DNA of 64,000 nucleotides from GCA-2731375 sp964631725 (GTDB taxonomy: Bacteria > Pseudomonadota > Alphaproteobacteria > GCA-2731375), in NCBI GenBank assembly GCA_964631725.1, contig CAZVYX010000010.1, forward strand, positions 55,527 to 119,526, written 5' to 3'. Below are positions 47,464-55,405 of the stretch, piece by piece. Both the position numbers and the translations under genes were made by a program. The notes beneath the pieces were generated by a model. It saw only the letters and a program-made list of their open reading frames with translations, made no database searches and was not told the DNA's origin. How positions within the stretch are numbered: the stretch's first letter is position 1; the number at the start of each line of letters is the position of its first letter.

Positions 47464-48381
47464 ATGCGCGAACCGACCGACTTCGGCGACAGGGACTATT
47501 CAGTGGCGATGGTCAATGTGACGAATGTCTGTAATTTGAGCTGCAGTCACTGCTTCATCTTCCGCGACGGCAACCCCAACAGCCCGCGCGACAAGATGGA
47601 CGATGCCACGATGCTGCACCAACTGGCGGTGCTGCGCGACCGCCACAACATCAAATACATGTACTTCATGGGCGGCGAGCCCATGATCCGCCGCGATCTG
47701 GTCATGCAGGGCACCAAGATGTTCGAGCATTGCCAGATCGTCACCAACGGCACCTATGGCATCCCCTCGCTGCCGGGACATGAGGTCACGGTCTCGTTGG
47801 ATGGTCCGGAAGCATTGAACGATCCCATCCGGGGCGAGGGCGTCTTCCAAAAGGTCCGGACCGCCATCGCCGAACGGCAACAGGGCGACGGCACCTCGGT
47901 AATCCTGCAGATGGTGGTGACGGCCAAAAATCAGGACGGCCTGGAGGAATTCTTCGATGAAGTGAAGGATTGGCCCATCGAAGGCGTCGCCGTCTCGCCC
48001 TACGTGCCGCAAAAGAACGACGATACCGGTTTGGACTGGGCGACCCTGGAAGAGCGTGACGCGGTGGTCCATCGCCTGATTGCGTTGAAGGAGAAATACC
48101 CGGACCTGATGAAGGCCAACGCCGGCGCGCTTCGCCTGATGCTATCGGAGACGGCGCTGGAGTATACCGGCACCGATGGCGAGAACTGCCCTATCCGCGA
48201 CCAGACCCTGACCCTATACGTTGGCGATGACGGCAATTTCGAGCAGACATTCTGCTGCTACGGCAACGATGTGGATTGCGCCCGCTGCGGCAGCTACCTG
48301 CTGTTCAATGCCGCCTATCACAGGGAGATCACCAAGCGCGGCGGTGTCGCCAGCCGGGCCGCGGCGGGCACGGTCAGCTAG
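47464..48381 (+). CDS. Radical SAM protein with a C-terminal cysteine cluster
   Basis: This 305-residue enzyme has the radical SAM motif C23-x3-C27-x2-C30 (CNLSCSHC), the MGGEPM segment for SAM (69-74) and a VTVSLDGPEALNDPIRG block like those of SPASM/peptide-modifying and cofactor enzymes. The C-terminus has Cys242, Cys264, Cys265, Cys272 and Cys275, which could hold an auxiliary Fe-S cluster. No DUF3463 of HpnH is evident. GGGAG lies eight bases upstream of the ATG, and a longer frame from 47359 overlaps the hydratase and is rejected. I cannot assign a substrate. The pairing with an enoyl-CoA hydratase suggests modification of an acyl group or a linked natural product. Confidence 0.82.
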   Translation: MREPTDFGDRDYSVAMVNVTNVCNLSCSHCFIFRDGNPNSPRDKMDDATMLHQLAVLRDRHNIKYMYFMGGEPMIRRDLVMQGTKMFEHCQIVTNGTYGIPSLPGHEVTVSLDGPEALNDPIRGEGVFQKVRTAIAERQQGDGTSVILQMVVTAKNQDGLEEFFDEVKDWPIEGVAVSPYVPQKNDDTGLDWATLEERDAVVHRLIALKEKYPDLMKANAGALRLMLSETALEYTGTDGENCPIRDQTLTLYVGDDGNFEQTFCCYGNDVDCARCGSYLLFNAAYHREITKRGGVASRAAAGTVS

Positions 48382-48392
48382 GCGGGGCAAGG

Positions 48393-48814
<422 letters not shown>

Positions 48815-48816
48815 AC

Positions 48817-48845
48817 AACATGGGGTGCTCAGGCGATTTGGTCAA
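48817..48845 (-). promoter_or_regulatory. Candidate rnpB promoter overlapping the ampD stop
   Basis: TTGACC (48845-48840) and CATGTT (48822-48817) are separated by 17 bp on the minus strand. This places +1 near 48811, at the first base pairs of helix P1. The ampD stop codon (48831-48829) lies within the spacer. Confidence 0.5.
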
Positions 48846-49491
48846 GCAATCCGGCGAGCCGGCCGCGACATTCGGCATCCATCCGGCCATCGATCTTTTC
48901 AGGCCGCCAATGCCGTTGAAACGCCGTCACGCAGGCCTCGATCCCGGCACCGGCGACGTCATAGCCGAAATCCTCAAGCCTGATATTGCCATGATCTGCT
49001 TTGATTTCAGGCCACAAACCAATGCCCGCCGCCGCCATGCCGGCCCAATCAAACAACTCGCCGGGATCCTGCCGGCGGGCCGGCGCCACATCGGCATGGC
49101 CCAGAACGCGATGCGGCGCTATGGCATGGCGTCCAAGGATATCCAGGCAAAGCTTCGTCAGCGCGCCCATCTGCGCTGGCGGGAACGGGCGGTAGCCGAA
49201 TTCATGGCCGGGATTGACCAGTTCGATGCCGATGGAACAGCCGTTGATATCGCGCGTGCCGGCCCAGCAGCTAACACCGGCGTGCCAGGCCCGGCGGCCT
49301 TCGGGCACCAGCGCGAAAATCTCGCCGGCTTCGTCAATGACATAATGCGCCGAAACCTCCGATCCACCATCGCATAACCGGTCCAGCGCGGCCCGCGCCG
49401 ATTGCATGCCGGTATAGTGCAGCAACAGCATATCGACGGCGCACCCGGGCGGGCGGGCGTTGTGGTTCGGTGAAGATGGGTCGAGGCTCAC
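48829..49491 (-). CDS. ampD: N-acetylmuramoyl-L-alanine amidase, AmpD type
   Basis: This 220-residue Amidase_2 protein matches cytoplasmic AmpD, which cleaves anhydromuropeptides for recycling. MLLLHYTGM holds the first zinc histidine (His25), SAHYVIDEAGEIFALVPE the central core, and HRVLGHADVAPARRQDPGELFDW the late zinc/catalytic histidine and aspartate. NGCSIGIELVNPG is the substrate strand. No signal peptide is present, supporting a cytoplasmic enzyme. The GTG start overlaps the mobA stop (GTGA). Confidence 0.92.
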   Translation of the reverse strand: MSLDPSSPNHNARPPGCAVDMLLLHYTGMQSARAALDRLCDGGSEVSAHYVIDEAGEIFALVPEGRRAWHAGVSCWAGTRDINGCSIGIELVNPGHEFGYRPFPPAQMGALTKLCLDILGRHAIAPHRVLGHADVAPARRQDPGELFDWAGMAAAGIGLWPEIKADHGNIRLEDFGYDVAGAGIEACVTAFQRHWRPEKIDGRMDAECRGRLAGLLDQIA

Positions 49492-50108
49492 GCTGGCGGG
49501 CCCGCGGAGAACTCTTCGGCCCGGTCAAGATCCTCCGGCCGGTTGGCGTTGAAGAACGGATCAATGGGTTCGACCGGCCAATCCACATGCACCACCTGGT
49601 ACCGTGAGGTCCACCGGTCGATCTTGCGCATCTCTTCTTCCACCATGGCCCGGCGCAGATCATCCGCCAACGCCACATCCCACAGCGCGATGGGCGGATG
49701 GGTCCGCCCGTTGGAGCGGGCGCAGGCAATCCGGGCAACTCCCTTGGCGGCGGCCAGGCGGCCGACCAGATCCAGCGGCAGAAAGGGTCCGTCGGTGGGC
49801 GCGGACAGCATCATGACGGTTTCAGGGCGGTACGCCCGGATCCACTCCATTCCCGCCAGGATGCCCGCCAATGGGCCCGCCATGCCGGGAATTGTGTCCG
49901 CCACCACGGGCAGGCCGAATGCGGCGAAACGTTCCGCCGGACCATTGGCGTTCAAAACCTGCTCATGCACCTGGCCCGACAGACGCTCGATAACATGGGC
50001 CAACAGGGGCCGTCCGCCCAGCGTACGGAGGCATTTGTCGCCACCGCCCATGCGCCGGGCGCCGCCGCCCGCCAACAGCACGGCCACGATTGGTGGATCG
50101 TCAGCCAT
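49488..50108 (-). CDS. mobA: Molybdenum cofactor guanylyltransferase MobA
   Basis: This 206-residue nucleotidyltransferase attaches GMP to molybdopterin, making the MGD cofactor used by DMSO-reductase-family enzymes such as formate dehydrogenase. The signature LLAGGGARRMGGGDKCLRTLGG binds GTP. PTDGPFLPLDLVGRL follows, replacing the usual DxPF acidic motif by APTDGPFLP. It overlaps fdhD by 8 bp, consistent with a shared role in formate dehydrogenase maturation. Confidence 0.92.
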   Translation of the reverse strand: MADDPPIVAVLLAGGGARRMGGGDKCLRTLGGRPLLAHVIERLSGQVHEQVLNANGPAERFAAFGLPVVADTIPGMAGPLAGILAGMEWIRAYRPETVMMLSAPTDGPFLPLDLVGRLAAAKGVARIACARSNGRTHPPIALWDVALADDLRRAMVEEEMRKIDRWTSRYQVVHVDWPVEPIDPFFNANRPEDLDRAEEFSAGPPA

Positions 50109-50931
50109 CGCCCGTCAGATCGGCATCGAAAATCAGCCGCTCCTCACCCGCGAGGCAGATGAAACGTTTGCCCTTGGCCCGGCCGATCAGGGTCAAGCCG
50201 GCCTGTCGCGCCAGATCGACGCCCCAGGCCGTGAAGCCGGAGCGGGAGATCAGAATGGGAATGCCCATATGCACGGTCTTGATGATCATTTCCGAAGTCA
50301 GGCGCCCGGTGGTGTAGAAAATCTTGCCCGCCGCGCTTTCGCCATTCAAATACATCCAGCCGGCAATCTTATCGATGGCGTTATGCCGGCCCACGTCCTC
50401 CATATAGATCAGGGGACGGTCCCCTTCACATAGCACACAGCCGTGGATGGCGCCGGCCGCCAGATACAGGCTGGGTTGTTGGTTGATCTTGCGGCTGAGT
50501 TCATAGATCCACGAGGTTTTCAGCTTGGCATCGGCAGGCAGTTCAATCTCGTCAAAATGCTCCATGATATCGCCAAACGCCGTGCCTTGGGCGCAGCCGG
50601 AAGTCAGGGTTTTCTTCTGCAGCTTTGCCTCGAAATCCGTAGTGCGCGCGGTGCGCACGACGACGACGGACAGTTCTTTGTCGTAGTCGATCCCGGTCAA
50701 TTCATCGTCGGGAAGCAGCATGTTCTGGTTCAGCAGATAGCCGACGGCCAGACAGTCGGGGTGGTCACCAATGGTCATCATGGTGACGATTTCCTGGCCA
50801 TTCAGATACAGGGTCAGGGGCTGTTCGATCACCACCCTGGTTTCAATCGGCGCGCCGTTCTGATCAATGCCGCCGACCTGTTCGGTCAGGCTTTCATCTT
50901 CGGGCACCGGGGCCAGTTGAAATTCCTTCAT
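50101..50931 (-). CDS. fdhD: Formate dehydrogenase accessory sulfurtransferase FdhD
   Basis: This sulfur carrier transfers sulfur from IscS to the molybdenum cofactor of formate dehydrogenase. The 276 residues include EQPLTLYLNGQEIVTMMTIGDHPDCLAVGYL, the TLTSGCAQGTAFGD loop with a single conserved cysteine, DVGRHNAIDKIAGW, and the C-terminal GKRFICLAGEERLIF. The frame is open upstream to 51150, but ATG 50931 gives the normal N-terminus. No formate dehydrogenase gene is in the window. Confidence 0.93.
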   Translation of the reverse strand: MKEFQLAPVPEDESLTEQVGGIDQNGAPIETRVVIEQPLTLYLNGQEIVTMMTIGDHPDCLAVGYLLNQNMLLPDDELTGIDYDKELSVVVVRTARTTDFEAKLQKKTLTSGCAQGTAFGDIMEHFDEIELPADAKLKTSWIYELSRKINQQPSLYLAAGAIHGCVLCEGDRPLIYMEDVGRHNAIDKIAGWMYLNGESAAGKIFYTTGRLTSEMIIKTVHMGIPILISRSGFTAWGVDLARQAGLTLIGRAKGKRFICLAGEERLIFDADLTGDG

Positions 50932-50940
50932 GGCCCCAAT

Positions 50941-50985
50941 ATGGCCAAGGCCCCCGCGAATGCCAAGACCTTGAATGCCAAGGCC
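50941..50985. repeat. Short imperfect tandem repeat upstream of fdhD
   Basis: GAATGCCAAGACC (50958-50970) and GAATGCCAAGGCC (50973-50985) repeat with 15-bp period and one mismatch. A partial third unit (ATGGCCAAGGCC, 50941-50952) precedes them. The repeat lies just 10 bp upstream of the fdhD start in the permease-fdhD gap. Confidence 0.5.
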
Positions 50986-51010
50986 TCGGTCATTAGTCCA
51001 TGGCCGCGGT

Positions 51011-52048
51011 CTAGGCGACGAGCATCTGGAAACCGATACCTGCCGCCAGGGAACCCACCAGGGCCATTGCAAGGTACCAGAAAAATACCGGCAGACGGAC
51101 CAGGGCAAAGACCGCGATGGCGGCGGGAATGCACGAGACGCCGCCGGCAACCATGAACGCCATGGCCGCGCCCGGCGCCATGCCCAACTCCATCAGCCCC
51201 GACATCAACGGGATCGCGGCAAAGCCGTTCATATAGGCCGGCACGCCGACGATGGCGGCCAGGGGAATGGCCCAGAAGCTGTCACCGCCAAGGATCGAAG
51301 CGATGGATTCGGCGGGGACGTAGGCCAGCATGACGCTTTCCAACAAGAAGGCGACGACCAGCCATTTGCCCAGGAATAATGCCGTCTTCCAGGATTCGTC
51401 GGCGAATTTCAAGCGCCGGGCGTCGTCCCGCCAGAACTTCCAAACCACATCGCCATCGCTGCGCACGGATCCGGCGCCGCAACCGCCATCGCCGACGCCT
51501 TCACGCAACGGCATGGTGAAGCCACCGGCCCTTTGCAAGGTCAACGTGGCGAAGCCGCCGAGAAGGCCAACGCCCAGGGCCGCGGCAGTCTTGCCAACCG
51601 CAAACGGCAGGCCCAGGGCACCCATGGTCAACAGGAACATCTGCGGATCCATCAGGGGTGAGGCCAGCCAGAACGCCATCACCGGCGCCAGGGGCACACC
51701 CATGGCCAACAGCGCGGCGATCAGGGGAATAACGCCGCAGGAGCAGAACGGCGACAGGGCGCCGAACAACGAGGCCGCGATCACCATCTGCACCGCATGG
51801 CCCTGAAACACCTTGGCGATCAGATTATCGGCGCCCGAGGCCTTGGCGTAGGCAGCCAGGCCAATGGAAACAGCCAGGAACGGCGCGATGTGCATTAGCG
51901 CCTCAGCCGTAAAGCCGATGCTGGACATCGTCTGCTGCGGTACCAGGAAAGCGCCCAGCAACAAGCCAGCGGCAATTGTCAGCCAGACTTTGTCGATCCC
52001 GGTGATGCGTCTTGCCGCACCGGCGATGGAAAGGGAAATATCACTCAT
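51011..52048 (-). CDS. Permease (ArsP/UPF0718-like)
   Basis: This 345-residue membrane protein has about eight to ten transmembrane segments in two repeats around a soluble linker (about 185-225). The first repeat carries SPFCSCGVIPLIAALLAMGVP, the cysteine motif typical of this permease family, and the second VPAYMNGFAAIPLMSGLM. Some relatives export trivalent organoarsenicals. The ArsR-type gene overlaps its start by 4 bp (ATG 52048), which supports metal- or metalloid-responsive control. Substrate is inferred from this link only. Confidence 0.82.
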   Translation of the reverse strand: MSDISLSIAGAARRITGIDKVWLTIAAGLLLGAFLVPQQTMSSIGFTAEALMHIAPFLAVSIGLAAYAKASGADNLIAKVFQGHAVQMVIAASLFGALSPFCSCGVIPLIAALLAMGVPLAPVMAFWLASPLMDPQMFLLTMGALGLPFAVGKTAAALGVGLLGGFATLTLQRAGGFTMPLREGVGDGGCGAGSVRSDGDVVWKFWRDDARRLKFADESWKTALFLGKWLVVAFLLESVMLAYVPAESIASILGGDSFWAIPLAAIVGVPAYMNGFAAIPLMSGLMELGMAPGAAMAFMVAGGVSCIPAAIAVFALVRLPVFFWYLAMALVGSLAAGIGFQMLVA

Positions 52049-52419
52049 GCCACCGATCCTTCCTGATCGTCCGCCGTTGTGTGCGCATGCCCGGCATCGA
52101 CGCCATCGGCGGCACAGCAATTTCGCGTTAAGAAACTCAAGACACTGTCCATGCGGGGGTAGTTGGCGCGGCAGATCAGCTTTCGCCCCTGCCGCTCCTG
52201 CTGCACCAGATCAATCTGGATCAGCCGCGCCAGATGATGCGACAGCGTCGACGCCGGCACGCCAAGGCGGGCCTGGATTTCACCAACCGTCAAACCAGCC
52301 CGACCCGCCGGCACCAATAACGTGAAGACGGCCAGGCGTGTTTCGTTGCCCAGCGCCTCCATCGCATCGGCGGTCTGCTGCAATTCGGATGTGTCGTATA
52401 GGTCAATTATTTTGCTCAT
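52045..52419 (-). CDS. ArsR-family transcriptional regulator
   Basis: This 124-residue winged-helix repressor has EALGNETRLAVFTLLVPAGRAGLTVGEIQARLGVPASTLSHHLARL as its HTH (about 22-66), typical of ArsR/SmtB. The canonical ELCVCDL metal motif of ArsR is absent. Instead the C-terminus has a CC pair (NCCAADG) and a histidine-rich end (GHAHTT) that could bind metal or arsenite. It is translationally coupled to the permease. A strong palindrome lies 35 bp upstream of its start, likely its own operator. Confidence 0.87.
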   Translation of the reverse strand: MSKIIDLYDTSELQQTADAMEALGNETRLAVFTLLVPAGRAGLTVGEIQARLGVPASTLSHHLARLIQIDLVQQERQGRKLICRANYPRMDSVLSFLTRNCCAADGVDAGHAHTTADDQEGSVA

Positions 52420-52453
52420 GGAGGTCTATTTAGGGCACTCCAGAGGCAATTGC

Positions 52454-52485
52454 AACTATATTTCTAGAATTATCGAAATATAGTT
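52454..52485. promoter_or_regulatory. ArsR-type operator palindrome
   Basis: AACTATATTTC (52454-52464) and GAAATATAGTT (52475-52485) are perfect inverse complements with a 10-bp spacer. An AT-rich 11-bp arm pair immediately upstream of an arsR gene fits the operators of this family. The other neighbour is the 3' end of yqgE, so arsR is the evident target. Confidence 0.6.
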
Positions 52486-52497
52486 TGTGGCGAGCTA

Positions 52498-53115
52498 TCA
52501 GGCGTGTCCCGCTTCGGCCGACAGGAAGGACGGGTCGATCCCCACCTTGCGCACGGCGCGTTCCCATTTTTCGCCCAAATCGCCATCAAACAGCAGGGAG
52601 ACATCGGCCGTTACGTTGAGCCAGCCATTGGCCTGTATTTCACTGTCCAACTGGCCGGCGGACCACCCGGCATAGCCCAGGGTCAGCAGGCTATGCGCCG
52701 GCCCCTCCCCCTCGGCGATAGAGCGCAGGATGTCCACCGTGGCGGTCAGGCCCACTTCGTCACTGACTTCAAGGGTTGAATCCTGGCGGTAATCAAGGGA
52801 ATGCAGCACAAAACCGCGGCCGGTTTCCACTGGGCCGCCGACCAGAACCGGGATCGGGTTCTTGATGCCCTCGGTCTCGATTTCCAACTGATTAAGCAGC
52901 TCCGGAAAATCGATTTCGTCGGCCTGTTTGTTGACCACCAGACCCATCGCGCCATCAGCCGAATGGGCGCACAAATAGATCACGGTCCGTTCGAACCGCG
53001 GATCACCCATTGTCGGCATCGCAATCAGCAACTGGCCGGTCAAATAACCGTCAGCGGAATTGTCGTCGTCACCAAGGCCGTCGTCGTTCTTATCCATCGA
53101 TCCCATAGTGTCCAT
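52498..53115 (-). CDS. YqgE/AlgH family protein (UPF0301)
   Basis: This 205-residue protein matches the family in YLTGQLLIAMPTMGDPRFERTVIYLCAHSADGAMGLVVNK and the later LTLGYAGWSAGQLDSEIQANGWL. A link to alginate gene control was proposed from Pseudomonas AlgH, but the molecular function of the family is not settled. The N-terminal ~20 residues are acidic. ATG codons at 53115, 53106 and 53097 are all possible starts; none has a strong ribosome site. Confidence 0.87.
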   Translation of the reverse strand: MDTMGSMDKNDDGLGDDDNSADGYLTGQLLIAMPTMGDPRFERTVIYLCAHSADGAMGLVVNKQADEIDFPELLNQLEIETEGIKNPIPVLVGGPVETGRGFVLHSLDYRQDSTLEVSDEVGLTATVDILRSIAEGEGPAHSLLTLGYAGWSAGQLDSEIQANGWLNVTADVSLLFDGDLGEKWERAVRKVGIDPSFLSAEAGHA

Positions 53116-53235
53116 TTGGTCATACTGTCAAAGGAAGTCAAACGTTCACACCATTGTCAGGCCACATTGGTTAATTAACCCCTATATTGCACACTATGGA
53201 GCATGGATTATTTCCGGACTTCAAGCAAAACAAAG

Positions 53236-54138
53236 ATGCGGAATTTGACCTCAATATTGCGAAAATCAGTGCCGGCGTGCCTGCTGGCGCTGCTGCTGTC
53301 GGGAATTTCGCCAATCGGTGAAATCAGGGCCGAAGAGGGCGCCGGGGTATCGGGAACCTGGCACCGCACGGACGAAGCCGCCGTGCGCCTGATCGCCGGA
53401 AGGCATGAGCTGGACAAAAATGGGCAAATTCAGCTTGGTGTGCAGATCAGGCTCAAACCCGGCTGGAAGACATATTGGCGAAATCCCGGCGAGTCGGGGG
53501 CGCCACCGCGCTTCGACTGGGACACTTCGGGAAACCTGGACAGCGTGGAGCTACGTTGGCCGGCACCTGTGCGTTTCAGCGCCTTCGGCTTTGACAGCTT
53601 CGGTTATCATGACGAGGTCGTGCTGCCGGTCCTGCTGCGCGCCGCCTCGGCCACGAAACCACTATCGGCGCGGCTGCACCTGGAATACATGATTTGCGCC
53701 CAGGTCTGCATCCCCATACAGGCAAAACTGGCCCTGAATTTGGCCCCGTCCGGTCAACAGGGGACAGACGGCGCAGCCACGGCCAGCGCTTTCGCGCCGC
53801 TGATCCGGCATTATCTGAAACTGGTGCCCCAGGCCGCGGACAAGAGTGGTTTGACAATAGAAAGTGCCCGCGTGAGCGGTCCCCCCGGCAAACAAATATT
53901 GCATATCCAGGGTCATTCCAACCGTCCCTTCCTGGCCCCGGATTTAATGGTGGAGGGACCGGAACCCTTCGGTTTTGGCCGTCCGGAAATAACCTATGGC
54001 GCTGGGCGCCGTGACGTCGCCTTGGCCTTGCCCATCTTTGCGGGTCCCAGTAGAGCCATATTGGCGAACCAGGCGCTTAATCTGACCCTGGTCGACGGCA
54101 ACCGGGCAATCGAACAGCGCCTAACGCCCGATCCCTAG
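53236..54138 (+). CDS. Exported protein with DsbD N-terminal-like domain
   Basis: About 300 residues with a signal peptide (basic MRNLTSILRK, then ACLLALLLSGIS). The mature part resembles the DsbD alpha/ScsB N-terminal immunoglobulin-like domain: VQIRLKPGWKTYWRNPGESGAPPRFDW and a FGYHDEVVLPV strand. The cysteine pair in YMICAQVCIPIQAKL (C-x3-C) matches the redox motif of such domains. The DsbD membrane and thioredoxin domains are absent, so a partner reductase must act elsewhere. ATG 53203 would lengthen the signal region by 11 residues. Its likely role is periplasmic thiol/disulfide exchange. Confidence 0.78.
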   Translation: MRNLTSILRKSVPACLLALLLSGISPIGEIRAEEGAGVSGTWHRTDEAAVRLIAGRHELDKNGQIQLGVQIRLKPGWKTYWRNPGESGAPPRFDWDTSGNLDSVELRWPAPVRFSAFGFDSFGYHDEVVLPVLLRAASATKPLSARLHLEYMICAQVCIPIQAKLALNLAPSGQQGTDGAATASAFAPLIRHYLKLVPQAADKSGLTIESARVSGPPGKQILHIQGHSNRPFLAPDLMVEGPEPFGFGRPEITYGAGRRDVALALPIFAGPSRAILANQALNLTLVDGNRAIEQRLTPDP

Positions 54139-54253
54139 AAAATCCCAAGGCTGGCGTTTTGCATCCGGCCATGGCTAGACTATATGCTATGAGGAGTTCT
54201 GTTGGGCGTGGGAACGCCTGAAAACAGGCATGACATGATGGGGAGAGACCAAG

Positions 54254-54739
54254 ATGACGATATCGGTTGGCGACAAGATGCCCTCGGGCACATTGATGAC
54301 ATTGGGCGATGGAGGTCCGGAGGCGGTTTCGACGGACGAAATGTTCGCCGGCAAGAAAGTCGTGCTGTTTGGCCTGCCCGGCGCCTTCACACCAACCTGT
54401 TCGGCCCAGCACGTGCCCAGTTATGTGGAAAATCATACCGCCCTGGCGGCCAAGGGCGTCGATGCGGTTGGTTGCATGGCGGTCAATGATGCTTTCGTCA
54501 TGGGTGCCTGGGGCAAGGACCAACAAGTTGGCAACAAAGTCACAATGCTGGCTGATGGCAGCGCCGACTATACCAAGGCGCTTGGCCTGGAATTGGATTT
54601 AGGCGCGCGCGGCATGGGCCTCCGCTGTACCCGGTTCGCGATCGTCGTGGACGACGGCACCGTCAGCGCTGTTCAGGTCGAGGACAACCCGGGCGGCATC
54701 GAAAAAACCGGCGCCCAGGCCATTCTGGATTTGCTGTAG
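54254..54739 (+). CDS. Peroxiredoxin (Prx5/AhpE-like redoxin)
   Basis: This 161-residue thiol peroxidase has a Prx5-type opening (VGDKMPSGTLMTLGDGG) and the active-site motif PGAFTPTCSAQHVPSY with the peroxidatic cysteine at about 49. A second cysteine in GMGLRCTRFAIVVDDG could resolve it. The Prx5 arginine is present in that block. Such enzymes reduce H2O2 or organic peroxides using glutathione/glutaredoxin or thioredoxin. GGGGAGAGACCAAG precedes the ATG. It lies downstream of the DsbD-like gene on the same strand, with a terminator after it. Confidence 0.92.
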   Translation: MTISVGDKMPSGTLMTLGDGGPEAVSTDEMFAGKKVVLFGLPGAFTPTCSAQHVPSYVENHTALAAKGVDAVGCMAVNDAFVMGAWGKDQQVGNKVTMLADGSADYTKALGLELDLGARGMGLRCTRFAIVVDDGTVSAVQVEDNPGGIEKTGAQAILDLL

Positions 54740-54769
54740 ACCTAAACGGCCAAATCCAAGCTCTAATTG

Positions 54770-54805
54770 ACGCCCCGGCGATGGTTTGCCGGGGCGTTTC
54801 TTATT
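54770..54805 (+). terminator. Rho-independent terminator after the peroxiredoxin gene
   Basis: ACGCCCCGGC (54770-54779) and GCCGGGGCGT (54788-54797) form a perfect 10-bp GC-rich stem with an 8-nt loop, followed by TTCTTATT. It lies 31 bp after the stop and directly against the end of the converging gene. Confidence 0.85.
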
Positions 54806-55289
54806 CGGGCTCGGGTATGCGGGTGCGCACCGCCGCGCGCATGGCGGCGACGGCGGCCAACAGTTCATCCACTTCCTTCAACAACACTGGCGCTTCCTGG
54901 GCATCAATATCGCCGTCATCAGAGAGATATTCGCCGGCCCGGTGGAAGACGTCACCGGCCTCCTTCCCGATGGTCGTCAGATGATCCATCCAGCCGCCGA
55001 CCGCCTCGACCGACGGGAGGTGCAGCAACAACGCGTCGTGTTCAGCGGCAAGATGTTCGGTGACCGGCATCTCGCCCGCCGCCTTCTCCAGCGCTAGAAC
55101 CACATCCAACGGCATGTGCCGCTCGTCATAGCGCGGGTTGCCGTATTCCGACAAAGTCGACTTTGAAACCCTGCAGGCCGCAGCCGCCTTGGCCTCGCCG
55201 CCGACCGCATGCAACAGGGCCCGCACCGCCGATTTAACATCACCATAGCGTTCGGGATGAAAGGAATGAATTCTGCTAGTATTGCTCAT
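54801..55289 (-). CDS. Phage regulatory protein CII-like DNA-binding protein
   Basis: This 162-residue protein has an N-terminal helical DNA-binding part: DVKSAVRALLHAVGGEAKAAAACRVSKSTLSEYGNPRY (about 17-54) reads as a helix-turn-helix in which VSKSTLSEY is the recognition helix. The rest is helical. The layout resembles phage regulatory CII-family proteins and related chromosomal genes in alphaproteobacteria. No other phage genes are nearby, so this is probably a resident regulator. Two copies of ATGAGCAATA spaced by 14 bp at its 5' end could be an autoregulatory site. Confidence 0.6.
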   Translation of the reverse strand: MSNTSRIHSFHPERYGDVKSAVRALLHAVGGEAKAAAACRVSKSTLSEYGNPRYDERHMPLDVVLALEKAAGEMPVTEHLAAEHDALLLHLPSVEAVGGWMDHLTTIGKEAGDVFHRAGEYLSDDGDIDAQEAPVLLKEVDELLAAVAAMRAAVRTRIPEPE

Positions 55290-55303
55290 GATATATTGCT
55301 CAT
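55280..55303. repeat. 10-bp direct repeat at the start of the CII-like gene
   Basis: TATTGCTCAT occurs at 55280-55289 and 55294-55303 (ATGAGCAATA on the coding strand). The first copy contains the start codon; the second ATG runs into a stop after five codons. Confidence 0.6.
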
Positions 55304-55405
55304 GTCCGGACTTCGCCCCGCCATTTCCGGTTGTCGAAGACGCGATTTATGTAAAACTATGGAATAGCGCCATTACCGCAATTTTTATTGCCAAAGGATA
55401 TTAGC

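Noticed and set aside
54801..55289. A prophage remnant suggested by the CII-like gene
   Set aside because: No integrase, structural gene, att-like repeat or composition change is visible around it.
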